This document shows positions 41,748 to 51,204 of a DNA stretch of 64,000 bases, piece by piece. Where the stretch lies: the NCBI RefSeq assembly GCF_014648775.1, contig NZ_BMRT01000009.1, forward strand, positions 1 to 64,000. Reading direction: 5' to 3'. The DNA is from Streptomyces abikoensis. Lineage in GTDB: Bacteria; Actinomycetota; Actinomycetes; Streptomycetales; Streptomycetaceae. Every line of letters starts with the position of its first letter. Position 1 is the stretch's first letter. The notes under the pieces were generated by a model, which was not told the origin of the DNA, did not search any database, and was given only the letters and a program-made list of their open reading frames with translations. A program made the position numbers and the translations under genes.

Positions 41748-42650
41748 TCACGGGCGGCCGAGCTGGGCCGAGATCCGCCCCAGTTGATCGAGCCGCTGCT
41801 CCAGCGTCGGGTGCGAGGACAGCAGCCGGCTCAGGCTGTCCCTGCTGAGAGCGGGCGCGAAGTAGAAGGCGTTGAAGGGCTCGGCCTGCCGCAGATCACG
41901 CGTCGGAATGCGGGCGATCTGGCCGGTGACCTTGGTCAGCGCGGACGCCAGCGCCGAAGGCCGGCCCGTGAGCAGGGCACCCGCCCGGTCGGCGGAGAGC
42001 TCGCGGTAGCGCGACAGCATCCTGGTCAGGAGGAAGCTGATCGCGTAGACGACGGCGCTGACCAGCGGCACCAGCACCACGATCAGAGCCGTGTTGGCGT
42101 CCCGGCCGCCCACCCGGCGCAGGCCGCCCCACAGCCCGATCCGCGTGATGATCCCGGCCAGGACGCCAAGGAAGGACGCGATGGTCATCACGGCGACGTC
42201 GCGGTGCGCGACATGGGAGAGCTCATGCGCCAGGACGCCCTCCAGCTCCTCCGGCTCCAGCCGTCGCAGCAGCCCCGTCGTCGCGCAGATCAGGGCGTTG
42301 CGCTGATCGCGCCCGGTGGCGAAGGCGTTCGGCACATCGCTGTCCGCTATCGCCACGCGCGGCTTGGGCATGTCGGCGAGCGCGCAGAGCCGGTCGACGG
42401 CGCCGTGGAGCTCGGGCGCCTCCTGCGGGGAGACCTCCCGGGCGCCCATGCCGAAGGCGGCGATCCGGTCGCTGAACCAGAACTGGGCGACGAACAGGCC
42501 GCCCGCGACGACCAGGACGAACGGCCAGGCCCCGCGCAGCAGCGCCACCAGCACACCCACGAAGACCACGTAGAGCAGCCCGATGAGGAACATCGTGCCG
42601 ACCATGCGGGTGGTCAGCCCCCGGTCGGGGGCGAATCGGGTCCCTTGCAC
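41748..42650 (-). CDS. htpX: membrane zinc metalloprotease HtpX
   Basis: A 300-aa M48 protease. GTG 42650 follows GGAGG with a 6-base gap; earlier starts are less good. Two helices (about 15-50) precede the active site VLAHELSHVAHRD (HExxH) and two further helices (about 150-205) precede RYRELSADRAGALLTG, which holds the third zinc ligand (Glu). It removes damaged membrane proteins in cooperation with FtsH in other bacteria. It is 61 bases upstream of pspAB in the same operon, fitting an envelope-stress role. Confidence 0.94.
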   Translation of the reverse strand: MQGTRFAPDRGLTTRMVGTMFLIGLLYVVFVGVLVALLRGAWPFVLVVAGGLFVAQFWFSDRIAAFGMGAREVSPQEAPELHGAVDRLCALADMPKPRVAIADSDVPNAFATGRDQRNALICATTGLLRRLEPEELEGVLAHELSHVAHRDVAVMTIASFLGVLAGIITRIGLWGGLRRVGGRDANTALIVVLVPLVSAVVYAISFLLTRMLSRYRELSADRAGALLTGRPSALASALTKVTGQIARIPTRDLRQAEPFNAFYFAPALSRDSLSRLLSSHPTLEQRLDQLGRISAQLGRP

Positions 42651-42768
42651 GGCAGACCTCCAAGGCTCCGCGAGCACGCCCCCGTAGTGGAGCATGCCCC
42701 CCAGTAGGTGCCTCTGACCCGATTCTCCCTCTCCACCGCGTCAAGGGAGGGGCTCCCCGGCCAGGAGA

Positions 42769-43668
42769 TCAGAAGAGCTGCGCGAGCCCCTCCGCCGCGA
42801 TCTTCTCGAAGACGGCGACGTCCGCCGCGAAGATCGAATCGGCGATGGGCCAGTGCACCACGATCTCGTCGATGCCCAGCTCCGCGTGCGAGCCCGCGAA
42901 GTCGACAAAGGCGTCGAAGGAGTCCAGCGGCCGGTCGGGGGTGAAGCCGGTGAGCATCACCTTGGGCAGCTCGGCGACGTCCCGCCCGGCTTCGGCGCAG
43001 ATCGCGCCGAGCCGCTCGATCTGCCCGGCGATGGCCGCCCGGGACTGCTCCGGAGTGCCCGTCTCGTAGATCTTCGGGTCGCCCGTGGTCACCCAGGCCT
43101 GACCGTGGCGCGCGGCGAGCCGCATCCCGCGCGGACCGGTCGCGGCGACCGCGAAGGGCAGCCGGGGGCGCTGCACACAGCCCGGGATGTTGCGGACCTC
43201 GTGCGCCGCGTAGTGCTCGCCCTCGGCGGTGACCACGTCCTCGGTGAGCAGCCGGTCCAGCAGCGGTACGAACTCGGCGAAGCGGTCGGCGCGCTCGCGC
43301 GGCGTCCACGGTGCCTGCCCGTCCCGCAGCAGCGCCGTGGCGTCGAAGCCGGAGCCGCCCGCGCCGACGCCGAGGGTGATCCGCCCGCCCGAGATGTCGT
43401 CCAGGGAGATGAGCTCCTTGGCGAGCGTGACCGGGTGCCGGAAGTTCGGGGAGGTGACGAGGGTGCCCAGGCGCATCCTGGACGTGACGCCCGCCGCCGC
43501 CGTCAGCGTCGGTATCGCGCCGAACCACGGTCCGTCGCGGAAGGTGCGCCACGACAGGTGGTCATAGGTGTACGCCGTGTGGAAGCCCAGTTCCTCGGCT
43601 CGCTGCCAGGACTCACGGCCGCCCTCGGACCAGCGGCGGTCGGGAAGGATCACGGTGCTCAGTCGCAT
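42769..43668 (-). CDS. LLM-class F420-dependent oxidoreductase
   Basis: A 299-aa protein from ATG 43668 (MRLSTVILPDRRW); a TTG 30 bases upstream is possible. The luciferase-like TIM barrel is evident from YTYDHLSWRTFRDGPWFGAIPTL, MRLGTLVTSPNFRHPVTLAKE, LGVGAGGSGFDA and the phosphate-binding VAATGPRGMRLAARHGQAW. Actinobacterial members of this subgroup use F420H2 more often than FMNH2. Substrate unknown. It stands alone next to a HAD gene read in the other direction. Confidence 0.9.
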   Translation of the reverse strand: MRLSTVILPDRRWSEGGRESWQRAEELGFHTAYTYDHLSWRTFRDGPWFGAIPTLTAAAGVTSRMRLGTLVTSPNFRHPVTLAKELISLDDISGGRITLGVGAGGSGFDATALLRDGQAPWTPRERADRFAEFVPLLDRLLTEDVVTAEGEHYAAHEVRNIPGCVQRPRLPFAVAATGPRGMRLAARHGQAWVTTGDPKIYETGTPEQSRAAIAGQIERLGAICAEAGRDVAELPKVMLTGFTPDRPLDSFDAFVDFAGSHAELGIDEIVVHWPIADSIFAADVAVFEKIAAEGLAQLF

Positions 43669-43798
43669 GACACCGAGCGTAGGCGCTGGGTCCGACAACC
43701 GGGCCGCCGGGGAGACCGGCCGTCGGCGCCCGGCTCAAGAGGGCACTTCGCGCGCACGCTTGTACGCATGTCGGCGGCACGTGCCCGAGAATGAGAAT

Positions 43799-44662
43799 GT
43801 GACTTCCGCTACCGAGCAGCCCGAGACCCCGGCCACGCGCCGGACCACCGCCACGCCCCGGCTGATCGCCACCGATCTGGACGGCACCCTGCTGCGGGAC
43901 GACAAGACGGTCTCCGACCGCACGGTGGCGGCCCTGGCGGCCGCCGAGGAGGCGGGCATCGAGGTCTTCTTCGTCACCGGGCGCCCGGTCCGCTGGATGG
44001 ACGTCGTCCGGGACCACGTGCACGGTCACGGGCTGGCGATCTGCGCCAACGGCGCGGTGGTCGTCGATTTCCACGACGGCGGCCGGTTCGTCAAGATCCG
44101 TCCGCTGGAGCCCGACGCCGCCCTCGCGGTCGTCCACGCGGTGCGCGCCGCCGCCCCCGGTGCCTCGTTCGCGGTCGAGCGCACCTCGGGCATCCACTAC
44201 GAGCCGCACTACCCGCCCTTCCAGATCGACCCGTACGCGTCGATCGCCCCGGCGGAGGAGCTGCTGAACAGCGACGACGGCCACGGTCCCGTCGTCAAGC
44301 TGCTCGCCTTCCACCCCGAGCTGGCCCCCGACGAGTTCCTGGAGCTGGCCCGGGCCGTGGCCGGCGAACACGGCGTGTTCACCCGCTCCAGCCCGACGGC
44401 GCTGCTGGAGATCAGCGGCCCCGGCGTGAGCAAGGCCAGCACGCTGGCCCAGTGCTGCGCGGAACGCGGCATATCCCCCGACGAGGTCGTGGCGTTCGGT
44501 GACATGCCGAACGACCTGGAGATGCTCGGCTGGGCGGGCACCGCCTACGCCATGGCCAACGCCCACCCCGAGGTGCTGGCCACCGCCACGCTCCGCACGG
44601 CCGCCAATACCGAGGACGGCGTGGCGGCGGTCATCGAGCAGATCCTGCACGGTCTGCCGTAA
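43799..44662 (+). CDS. HAD-superfamily Cof-type phosphatase (second copy)
   Basis: A 287-aa protein from GTG 43799. HAD motifs are ATDLDGTLLRDDKT, FFVTGRP, GVSKAST (Lys) and FGDMPNDLEMLGW. It has the same layout as the serS-linked HAD protein and shares ANAHPE after motif IV, so the two are paralogues or close family members. The 20-residue Thr/Pro-rich N-terminus before motif I is not seen in the other copy. It probably hydrolyses sugar or nucleotide phosphates. Confidence 0.9.
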   Translation: MTSATEQPETPATRRTTATPRLIATDLDGTLLRDDKTVSDRTVAALAAAEEAGIEVFFVTGRPVRWMDVVRDHVHGHGLAICANGAVVVDFHDGGRFVKIRPLEPDAALAVVHAVRAAAPGASFAVERTSGIHYEPHYPPFQIDPYASIAPAEELLNSDDGHGPVVKLLAFHPELAPDEFLELARAVAGEHGVFTRSSPTALLEISGPGVSKASTLAQCCAERGISPDEVVAFGDMPNDLEMLGWAGTAYAMANAHPEVLATATLRTAANTEDGVAAVIEQILHGLP

Positions 44663-44767
44663 CCTCCGTCGGCACCCGGTTCCGGCCCCGGGCAGCAGAT
44701 CACCCGGACGGCGGGTTTGAACCCCGGACCGCGGCCTACGGACCACGGTCACAGTTCCGGATCACGG

Positions 44768-45925
44768 TCACAGTTCGACGCCACGCGCCCGAAGCCACCG
44801 CACCGGGTCGACGGCCGAACCGAAGTTCGCCGTCGTACGGACCTCGAAGTGCAGATGCGGCCCGGTGGAGTTCCCGGTGGTCCCGGTCAGCCCGATCCAC
44901 TCGCCCGCGCGGACCTGCCGTCCCGGGGTCATGAGGGGCGCCGACAGATGCGCGTACTGCGAGTACCAGCCGCCGTCGTGCCGGATGACCACGCTGATCC
45001 CGAACGATCCCCCGCACCCCGTGGCGACCACCGTCCCGCCGCCCACCGCCCGGACGGGAGTGCCGGTGGGGACGGCGAAGTCCTGCCCGGTGTGCCCGTT
45101 GGCCCAGTGGGCGCCGGTGCCGCCGAAACCCGCCGTGAGCTCGTAGGAGACCAGGGGACGCGTCCAGCCGCTCCGTGAGACCTCCGGGGGGCGGTTGGCG
45201 GCGTCCTGGGCGTCCTCCTGCTCGCTCTGCAGCCCGTCGAGGTCGACGGGCGTGCAGCGGCCGCTGCGGATGGCCATGTCCGCCATGGTGTTCAGCTCGG
45301 TCCGGGCCTTCGCCAGTCGCTCCTCCATGGCGGCCTTCTCCACCCGCAGCCGGGCGGCCTCCTCGTTGAGGGCCTGCAGGGAGGCCGTCGTCGACAGCCG
45401 GTCCGCCGTCAGCGCGCGGCTCCTGCCGTCGGCCTCGATGAGCATCCGCGCGAGCCTCTCGCGCCGGTCGGTCTCCTGGTACTGGAGCTCCAGCAGCTCC
45501 AGGGGCTCCTCGGCGAGCGCGGCGCTGCCCGGGGCGGTGAAGCCCCCGGTCCGGTACTGCGCCCGGGCCACGGCCCCCGCGTCCCGGCGCAGGGCGACGG
45601 TGAAGAACCGCTGGCCCGCCCACTGCCGGGTGAGCCACTCGTCCCGGGCCCGCTGGTCCTTCGCGGCGCGCACCCGGAGCTCGTAGCGCTGCCGGAGCCG
45701 CCCGGCCTCCCGTGCCAGCCGGACGACCTCCGTGCCGACGCGCACCAGCCGCTCGGGGGCGTGGACGGCGGAGGACGGCTCGGCGGCGACAAGCGGGAGG
45801 GTCAGCACGCAGAGCGCGCACAGCGCCGCACCCTTGTGCGCCCACCCGTACGAACCGCTCGAACGACTCGAACGGCGAGTGCGACATGTGCGATATGAAC
45901 GCAGCAGCATGCTCGCGATCTTCAC
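44768..45925 (-). CDS. LytM-type M23 peptidase with coiled coil
   Basis: A 385-aa exported protein from GTG 45925 (ATG 45910 also possible). The basic N-terminus and hydrophobic GAALCALCVLTLPLVAA form a signal peptide or anchor (about 30-50). Residues 60-225 are charged and helical, consistent with a coiled coil. The M23 domain (270-380) has GHTGQDFAVPTG (first zinc His and Asp), YAHLS and GPHLHFEV (HxH). It should cut peptidoglycan cross-links, or act as an EnvC-like activator; both HxxxD and HxH motifs are intact, so enzymatic activity is likely. Confidence 0.9.
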   Translation of the reverse strand: MKIASMLLRSYRTCRTRRSSRSSGSYGWAHKGAALCALCVLTLPLVAAEPSSAVHAPERLVRVGTEVVRLAREAGRLRQRYELRVRAAKDQRARDEWLTRQWAGQRFFTVALRRDAGAVARAQYRTGGFTAPGSAALAEEPLELLELQYQETDRRERLARMLIEADGRSRALTADRLSTTASLQALNEEAARLRVEKAAMEERLAKARTELNTMADMAIRSGRCTPVDLDGLQSEQEDAQDAANRPPEVSRSGWTRPLVSYELTAGFGGTGAHWANGHTGQDFAVPTGTPVRAVGGGTVVATGCGGSFGISVVIRHDGGWYSQYAHLSAPLMTPGRQVRAGEWIGLTGTTGNSTGPHLHFEVRTTANFGSAVDPVRWLRARGVEL

Positions 45926-46000
45926 TGGCGTACCGCCCGGGCGCGCCCGCGGAAGACCGTTCGGAGGAACTCAGCCACCCACAGGGCCGCAGGCGGCGTC

Positions 46001-47668
46001 CTACAGGGGCGCTTCCCACACCACCCGCGTACCGCCCCCGTCCTCGCCCAGACCGGGCCCGTACGAGCTGGACCCGCCCAGCGACTCGGCGCGCTTGGCG
46101 AGGTTGCGCAGCCCGCTGCGGCGGCCGCCCTCCGGGATGCCCACCCCGTCGTCGGAGACGGTCAGCCGGACTCCTTCCCGGCCGTCCGGCAAGGTGATCG
46201 TGGCGTCGACCAGCACCTCGATGCGGGACGCCCGGGCGTGCCGGAAGGCGTTGGAGAGCGCCTCCCGCAGCGCGGCGATGAGGTTCTTGCCGGTGAGCTC
46301 GCCGACCTTCGCGTCGACCGGGCCGACGAAGTTCGCGGAGGGCTGGAAGCCGAGCGGCACGGCCGCCGTGCCCAGCTCGCGCAGTACGCGCGTCCGCAGC
46401 CCGGCGGGTGCCTCTGTGGGCTCCTGCTGCAGCGCGAAGATGGCCGTGCGGATCTCCTGGATGGTCACGTCGAGCTCGTCGACGGCCTGTCCGACCTTCT
46501 TGCGCACCTCGGTCTCGGCGGCGAGCCGCTGGGCGCCCTCCAGCAGCAGCCCGGTGGCGAACAGCCGCTGGATGACCAGATCGTGCAGATCGCGGGCGAT
46601 CCGGTCGCGGTCCTCGTAGACGGCCAGCCGCTCCCGGTCCCGCTGGGCCTCGGCCAGAACGAGCGCGAGGGCGGCCTGCGCGGCGAACTGGGTGGCCAGG
46701 ACGCGCTCGGTGGCCGTGTACTTGCGGGCGCCGCGCCGCCGGGGGATGGCGAGCGTGCCGAGCACCCGGTCGCCGCTCTTGAGCGGCAGCAGCATGCTCG
46801 GGCCGAACCGCGGGGCGACCTCCGTGATCATGCGCGGGTCGGTGGCCGAGTCGTCGACGAACACCGGCTCCCCGGCGAGGAGCTGGGAGACGACCGGGCT
46901 GTGCGGCGGTATCACCGTCCCCAGGAGGCCGGCGGGGTCCTCGGCGGAGACGGCGACCATCTCCAGCCCGCCCTCGCCGTCCGGCAGCAGCACGATGCCG
47001 GCGGACGAATCCGCGAGTCTGCGCGCCTGTTCGGCGACGACCGCGAGCGCGTCCTCGGCGTCACTGCCCGACAGCAGGGCCGTCGTCACCGCGACCGAAC
47101 CGTCGATCCAGCGCATGCGCTGGCCGCGCTCCTCGTGCACGCGCGCGTTGCCGATCGCGATGCCCGCCTCGGTCGCCAGGATCTTCACCATGTGCAGGTC
47201 CGCGACGCCGAACTCACCGCCGTCGCGCTTCTCGGTGAGGTAGAGGTTGCCGAAGATCTCGCCCCCGACCCGGATCGGCACCCCCAGGGCGTGCCTGCCG
47301 TCGGGAAAGGCCGCGACGCGCTCGTACTCGTCCTCGGCGACCCCGTACGTGACGAAGTCCGACATCCCCTCGCCGCCGGCGTCGAGCACGCCGATGGCGG
47401 CGCACCGGGCGTCGGCGAGTTCGGCGGCGGTCCGGCAGATGCGGTCGAGCGTGGTGTGGAGCTCCATGCCGGTGCCGACCGAGCGCATGGCCTCCAGCAG
47501 TTGCGGCACGCGCCCGGTGAGCGCCGTGGACAGGCCCTGGAGGCTGCGGGTGGCCTCCGTGGCGACCTCCAGCGAGTCCATCGGCCCCCGGTCGGGCACG
47601 CCGTCCCGCGGGTTCCGGTCCCGCGGGTCCCGGTCCTGCGGGTCGGAGGGGTGCGCCGTCGCTGCCAT
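46001..47668 (-). CDS. DevS/DosT-like sensor histidine kinase with GAF domains
   Basis: A 555-aa cytoplasmic kinase from ATG 47668, 10 bases after the cydDC stop. Two GAF domains (about 55-190 and 205-345) are followed by a HisKA_3 dimerisation helix with the phospho-acceptor in RDLHDLVIQRLFATGL (His about 360) and an HATPase (NALREA-type N box EALSNAFRHARA, SDDGVGIP, SGLRNLAKRAESLGG). This layout is that of DevS/DosT, oxygen, NO or redox sensors of actinobacteria. The N-terminal DRDPRDRNPRDG is encoded by a 15-base repeat (47600-47645). No response regulator lies in the window. Confidence 0.92.
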   Translation of the reverse strand: MAATAHPSDPQDRDPRDRNPRDGVPDRGPMDSLEVATEATRSLQGLSTALTGRVPQLLEAMRSVGTGMELHTTLDRICRTAAELADARCAAIGVLDAGGEGMSDFVTYGVAEDEYERVAAFPDGRHALGVPIRVGGEIFGNLYLTEKRDGGEFGVADLHMVKILATEAGIAIGNARVHEERGQRMRWIDGSVAVTTALLSGSDAEDALAVVAEQARRLADSSAGIVLLPDGEGGLEMVAVSAEDPAGLLGTVIPPHSPVVSQLLAGEPVFVDDSATDPRMITEVAPRFGPSMLLPLKSGDRVLGTLAIPRRRGARKYTATERVLATQFAAQAALALVLAEAQRDRERLAVYEDRDRIARDLHDLVIQRLFATGLLLEGAQRLAAETEVRKKVGQAVDELDVTIQEIRTAIFALQQEPTEAPAGLRTRVLRELGTAAVPLGFQPSANFVGPVDAKVGELTGKNLIAALREALSNAFRHARASRIEVLVDATITLPDGREGVRLTVSDDGVGIPEGGRRSGLRNLAKRAESLGGSSSYGPGLGEDGGGTRVVWEAPL

Positions 47669-47678
47669 GGGGCCGAGC

Positions 47679-50600
47679 CTAATAAGCACCAATTGCCGGG
47701 GAAAGCGCCGTGAGGCTGGTGTCCGCCGCCGCTTCCCGTGCCAGCGCCCGGCGGAACGGCCCGGGCGCCGACGCGAGCTCTTCGTACGCCCCTCGTTGCA
47801 CCACGCGCCCCCGCTCCAGCACGACTATCTCGTCGACGGCCGCCAACCCCGCGAGCCTGTGCGTGATCAGCACGGTCGTCCGGCCTTCCGTGGCCGTCAA
47901 CAGGTCGGCCGTCAGGGCGTCGGCGGTCGCCAGGTCGAGGTGCTCGGCGGGCTCGTCCAGCACCAGGACCGGGAAGTCCGCCAGCAGAGCCCGGGCGAGG
48001 GCCAGCCGCTGTCGCTGGCCTCCGGACATCCGCGCGCCGTGCTCGCCCACCGGCGTGTCCAGCCCCTGGGGAAGACCGTCCACCCACTCCAGGAGCCGCG
48101 CCGCCCGCAGCGCCTCGCGGAGCTCCCCGTCGTCCGCGCCGGGCCGCGCGAGCCGCAGGTTCTCACGGACCGAGCTGTCGAAGATGTGGGCGTCCTGCTC
48201 GCACATGCCCACGAGCCGCCGCACCGCGTCCCCGTCCGTCCCCGCCGCCTCCTGGCCGCCGAGGGTGTACGAGCCTGCCTCCGCGTCCAGGAAGCGCAGC
48301 AGCACCCGCGCGAGCGTGGTCTTGCCCGAACCGGACTCCCCGACCACGGCGACCCGGCGGCCCGCCGTGAGCTCCAGCTCGAAGCCGTCCAGGGCCGGCA
48401 CGGACTGCCCCGGATGGCGTGCCGTCAGCCCCGTCACGCGCAGCGGGAACGGCGACTCCGGCGCCGCCCCCGAACCGTCCCGTACGGGCGCGGGCGCGTC
48501 CAGCACCTCGTACACCCGCTCCGCCGAGCGCCGGACGCGCTGGCGGTACTGCACCGCGAGCGGCAGCCCCGCGACCGCTTCGAACGCCGCCAGCGGCGTG
48601 AGCACCACCACGGCCAGCCACACCCCGCCGAGCCGGCCCTCGTGCACGGCGTTCACTCCCGCCCACGCCGAGGCGGCCACGGTCAGCCCACAGGCCAGGG
48701 CCGACAGGCCGGAGCCGAGGGCCGTCGCGGCGGAGGCCCGGCGGGCGATCCGGGTGAGCGCGGCGTCGGCGCTCCGCAGCCGCTCCAGCCGACCGGGCAG
48801 GGCACCGGCGACCGTCAGCTCGGCGGTGCCGTTCAGCACCTCGACCACATGGGTGGACAACTCCCCGCGCGCGGGCGCCAGCCGGCGCTCCGCGCGCCGG
48901 GCGACCGCCCCGGACAGCGCGGCCGCGACCGGCCCGGCCACCAGCAGCCCCACCGCCAGCGCCACCCCGGCCTCCGGCAGCAGCCACGCGGTGAACCCGA
49001 CCGAAACGACGCCGACGAGCACGGCCGCGCCGAGCGGCAGCAGCCAGCGCAGGAAGTAGTCCTGCAACGCGTCCACGTCGGCGACCAGCCGCGAGAGCAG
49101 GTCACCGCGCCGGGTGTCCCGCAGCCCCGCCGGAGCCAGCCGCTCCAGCCGTCGGTAAACCGACACGCGCAGCTCCGCGAGGACGCGCAGGGCGGCGTCG
49201 TGGGAGACCAGCCGCTCGGCGTAGCGGAAGACGGAACGGCCGATGCCGAAGGCTCTCGTGGCCGTGACGGCCACCATCAGGTACAGGACGGGGGGTTGCT
49301 CCGAGGCGCGGGAGATCAGCCATCCGGAGACGGCCATCAGGCCGACGGCACTGCCCAGGGCGAGGGCGCCCAGCCCTAGCGCCAGGGCGAACCGGGCCGT
49401 GTACGGGCGTCCGGCCGCGCGGATGCGGGTCAGAACCCCCGCGCTTCGCGCGGGGTCATGCCCACCCGCCCGCCCATTACCCGGAACCGTGTCGACGTCT
49501 GCGGGGGCCACCGGCTCGTAGTCCCGTTCCCGCTGAACGGTCGATCGGGCCGCCACGGACTGCGGCGCCTCCAGCCGCACCACCCGGTCCGCCACCGACA
49601 GCAGGGCCGGGCGGTGGACGACGAGGACGACCGTGCGTCCGGCGGACAGCCGTCGTACCGCCTCGACCACCGCCGCCTCGGTCCCGCCGTCCAGCGCCGC
49701 CGTGGGCTCGTCGAGCAGCAGTACCGGCCGGTCGGCCAGGAACGCCCGGGCGAGCGCGAGGCGTTGCCGCTGCCCGGCGGACAGCCCGCTCCCGTCCTCG
49801 CCGAGGCGAGTGTCAGTGCCCTGCGGCAACATGGAGACGAACTCGAGCGCCCCGGCCGCGCGCAGTGCCTCCCGCACCTGTGCGTCCGTGGCGCCGGGCC
49901 GGGCCAGCCGGACGTTCTCGGCGATCGTCCCGGCGAAGAGATGGGGTCGTTGCGGGACCCAGGCCACCTGGTCCCGCCAGCTTTCGGGGGAGAGCGATGC
50001 CAGATCCGCGTTACCGACGAACACCCGCCCGCTCGTGGGTCGTTCGAGGCCGAGCAGCACGTTCAGCAGGGTGGTCTTGCCGACTCCGCTGGGCCCGGTC
50101 ACCGCGACCGTCTCCCCGGGCCGCACCTCGAACGAGGTCTCGGCCAGCGAGGGCGTGCCGCGTCCCGCGTGCCGCACCACGAGCCGGTCCACCGTGAGCG
50201 CCGCGCCACGGGCGTCGGGGGCCAGGAGGGTGCCGGCGGGTGCCGGTTCGGTCTCCAGCACGGCGAAGACCTCGTCCGCGGCCGCCAGGCCCTCCGCCGC
50301 CGCGTGGTACTGCGCGCCCACCTGCCGCAGCGGCAGATAGGCCTCCGGGGCCAGGACGAGCACCATCAGCCCGGTGTAGAGGTCGAGTTCGCCGTGGACG
50401 AGCCGCATGCCGATGCCGACCGCGACGAGCGCCACGGACAGGGTGGACAGCAGTTCCAGCGCGAAGGAGGAGAGGAAGGCGAGCCGCAGGGTGCGCAGGG
50501 TGGCCCGCCGGTAGTCGGCGGTGATCGCGCGGATGGATTCGGCCTGCGCCTTGGCCCGGCCGAACACCTTGAGCGTGGGCAACCCCGCGACGACGTCCAG

Positions 50601-51191
50601 GAAGTGGCCGGACAGCCGGGACAGCAGCCGCCACTGCTTGTCCATCCGGCCCTGGGTGGCCCAGCCGATCAGGGCCATGAAGAGGGGGATGAGAGGGAGC
50701 GTGAGGACGATGACGAGCGCCGACACCCAGTCGGCGGAGACGATCCGGGCGAGGACGGCCACGGGCACGACGGCCGCGAGACCCAACTGGGGGAGGTAGC
50801 GGGCGAAGTAGCCGTCCAGCGCGTCGATTCCGCGCGTGGCGAGGGTGGTCAGCTCGCCGGTGTTCCGGGCGCCGGGGCCGAGCCTGGTCGCGTGTTCGAG
50901 CAGCCGGGTCCGCAGGGCGGACTTGACCGCCGCGCTCGCGCGGTGCGCGGCCAGTTCGGTGAGCCAGGCCACCGCCGCCCGGCCGAGGGAGACGGCGGCC
51001 AGCAGCGCCAGCGGCAGCCCCAGATCACGGGCCGTGAGCCCGCGCTGGAAGGCCCCGGTCACCACCTCGGCGACGAGCATCGCCTGGGCGATGACCAGGC
51101 CCGCCCCGGCCAGCCCGAGCACGACGGACGCGGCCAGGAACAAACGGGTCGCGGCGGCGTACCGCAGCAGCCGGGGGTCGACGGGCTTCAT
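47679..51191 (-). CDS. cydDC: fused CydDC thiol-reductant/heme ABC exporter
   Basis: A 1170-aa fusion of CydD and CydC. Order: membrane domain 1 (1-310), ATPase 1 (Walker A GPSGVGKTT at about 367, LSAGQRQRLALARAFL, VLLLDEPTAALD), a linker (560-600), membrane domain 2 (about 600-880), ATPase 2 (GESGSGKTT at about 952, MSGGQRQRLALARALL, VLVLDEPAEHLD). CydDC moves cysteine/glutathione or heme-related cargo across the membrane and is needed to assemble cytochrome bd. The fusion is usual in Streptomyces. It starts at ATG 51191, 13 bases after cydB. Confidence 0.95.
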   Translation of the reverse strand: MKPVDPRLLRYAAATRLFLAASVVLGLAGAGLVIAQAMLVAEVVTGAFQRGLTARDLGLPLALLAAVSLGRAAVAWLTELAAHRASAAVKSALRTRLLEHATRLGPGARNTGELTTLATRGIDALDGYFARYLPQLGLAAVVPVAVLARIVSADWVSALVIVLTLPLIPLFMALIGWATQGRMDKQWRLLSRLSGHFLDVVAGLPTLKVFGRAKAQAESIRAITADYRRATLRTLRLAFLSSFALELLSTLSVALVAVGIGMRLVHGELDLYTGLMVLVLAPEAYLPLRQVGAQYHAAAEGLAAADEVFAVLETEPAPAGTLLAPDARGAALTVDRLVVRHAGRGTPSLAETSFEVRPGETVAVTGPSGVGKTTLLNVLLGLERPTSGRVFVGNADLASLSPESWRDQVAWVPQRPHLFAGTIAENVRLARPGATDAQVREALRAAGALEFVSMLPQGTDTRLGEDGSGLSAGQRQRLALARAFLADRPVLLLDEPTAALDGGTEAAVVEAVRRLSAGRTVVLVVHRPALLSVADRVVRLEAPQSVAARSTVQRERDYEPVAPADVDTVPGNGRAGGHDPARSAGVLTRIRAAGRPYTARFALALGLGALALGSAVGLMAVSGWLISRASEQPPVLYLMVAVTATRAFGIGRSVFRYAERLVSHDAALRVLAELRVSVYRRLERLAPAGLRDTRRGDLLSRLVADVDALQDYFLRWLLPLGAAVLVGVVSVGFTAWLLPEAGVALAVGLLVAGPVAAALSGAVARRAERRLAPARGELSTHVVEVLNGTAELTVAGALPGRLERLRSADAALTRIARRASAATALGSGLSALACGLTVAASAWAGVNAVHEGRLGGVWLAVVVLTPLAAFEAVAGLPLAVQYRQRVRRSAERVYEVLDAPAPVRDGSGAAPESPFPLRVTGLTARHPGQSVPALDGFELELTAGRRVAVVGESGSGKTTLARVLLRFLDAEAGSYTLGGQEAAGTDGDAVRRLVGMCEQDAHIFDSSVRENLRLARPGADDGELREALRAARLLEWVDGLPQGLDTPVGEHGARMSGGQRQRLALARALLADFPVLVLDEPAEHLDLATADALTADLLTATEGRTTVLITHRLAGLAAVDEIVVLERGRVVQRGAYEELASAPGPFRRALAREAAADTSLTALSPAIGAY

Positions 51192-51204
51192 GGCGCGCCC
51201 CGCC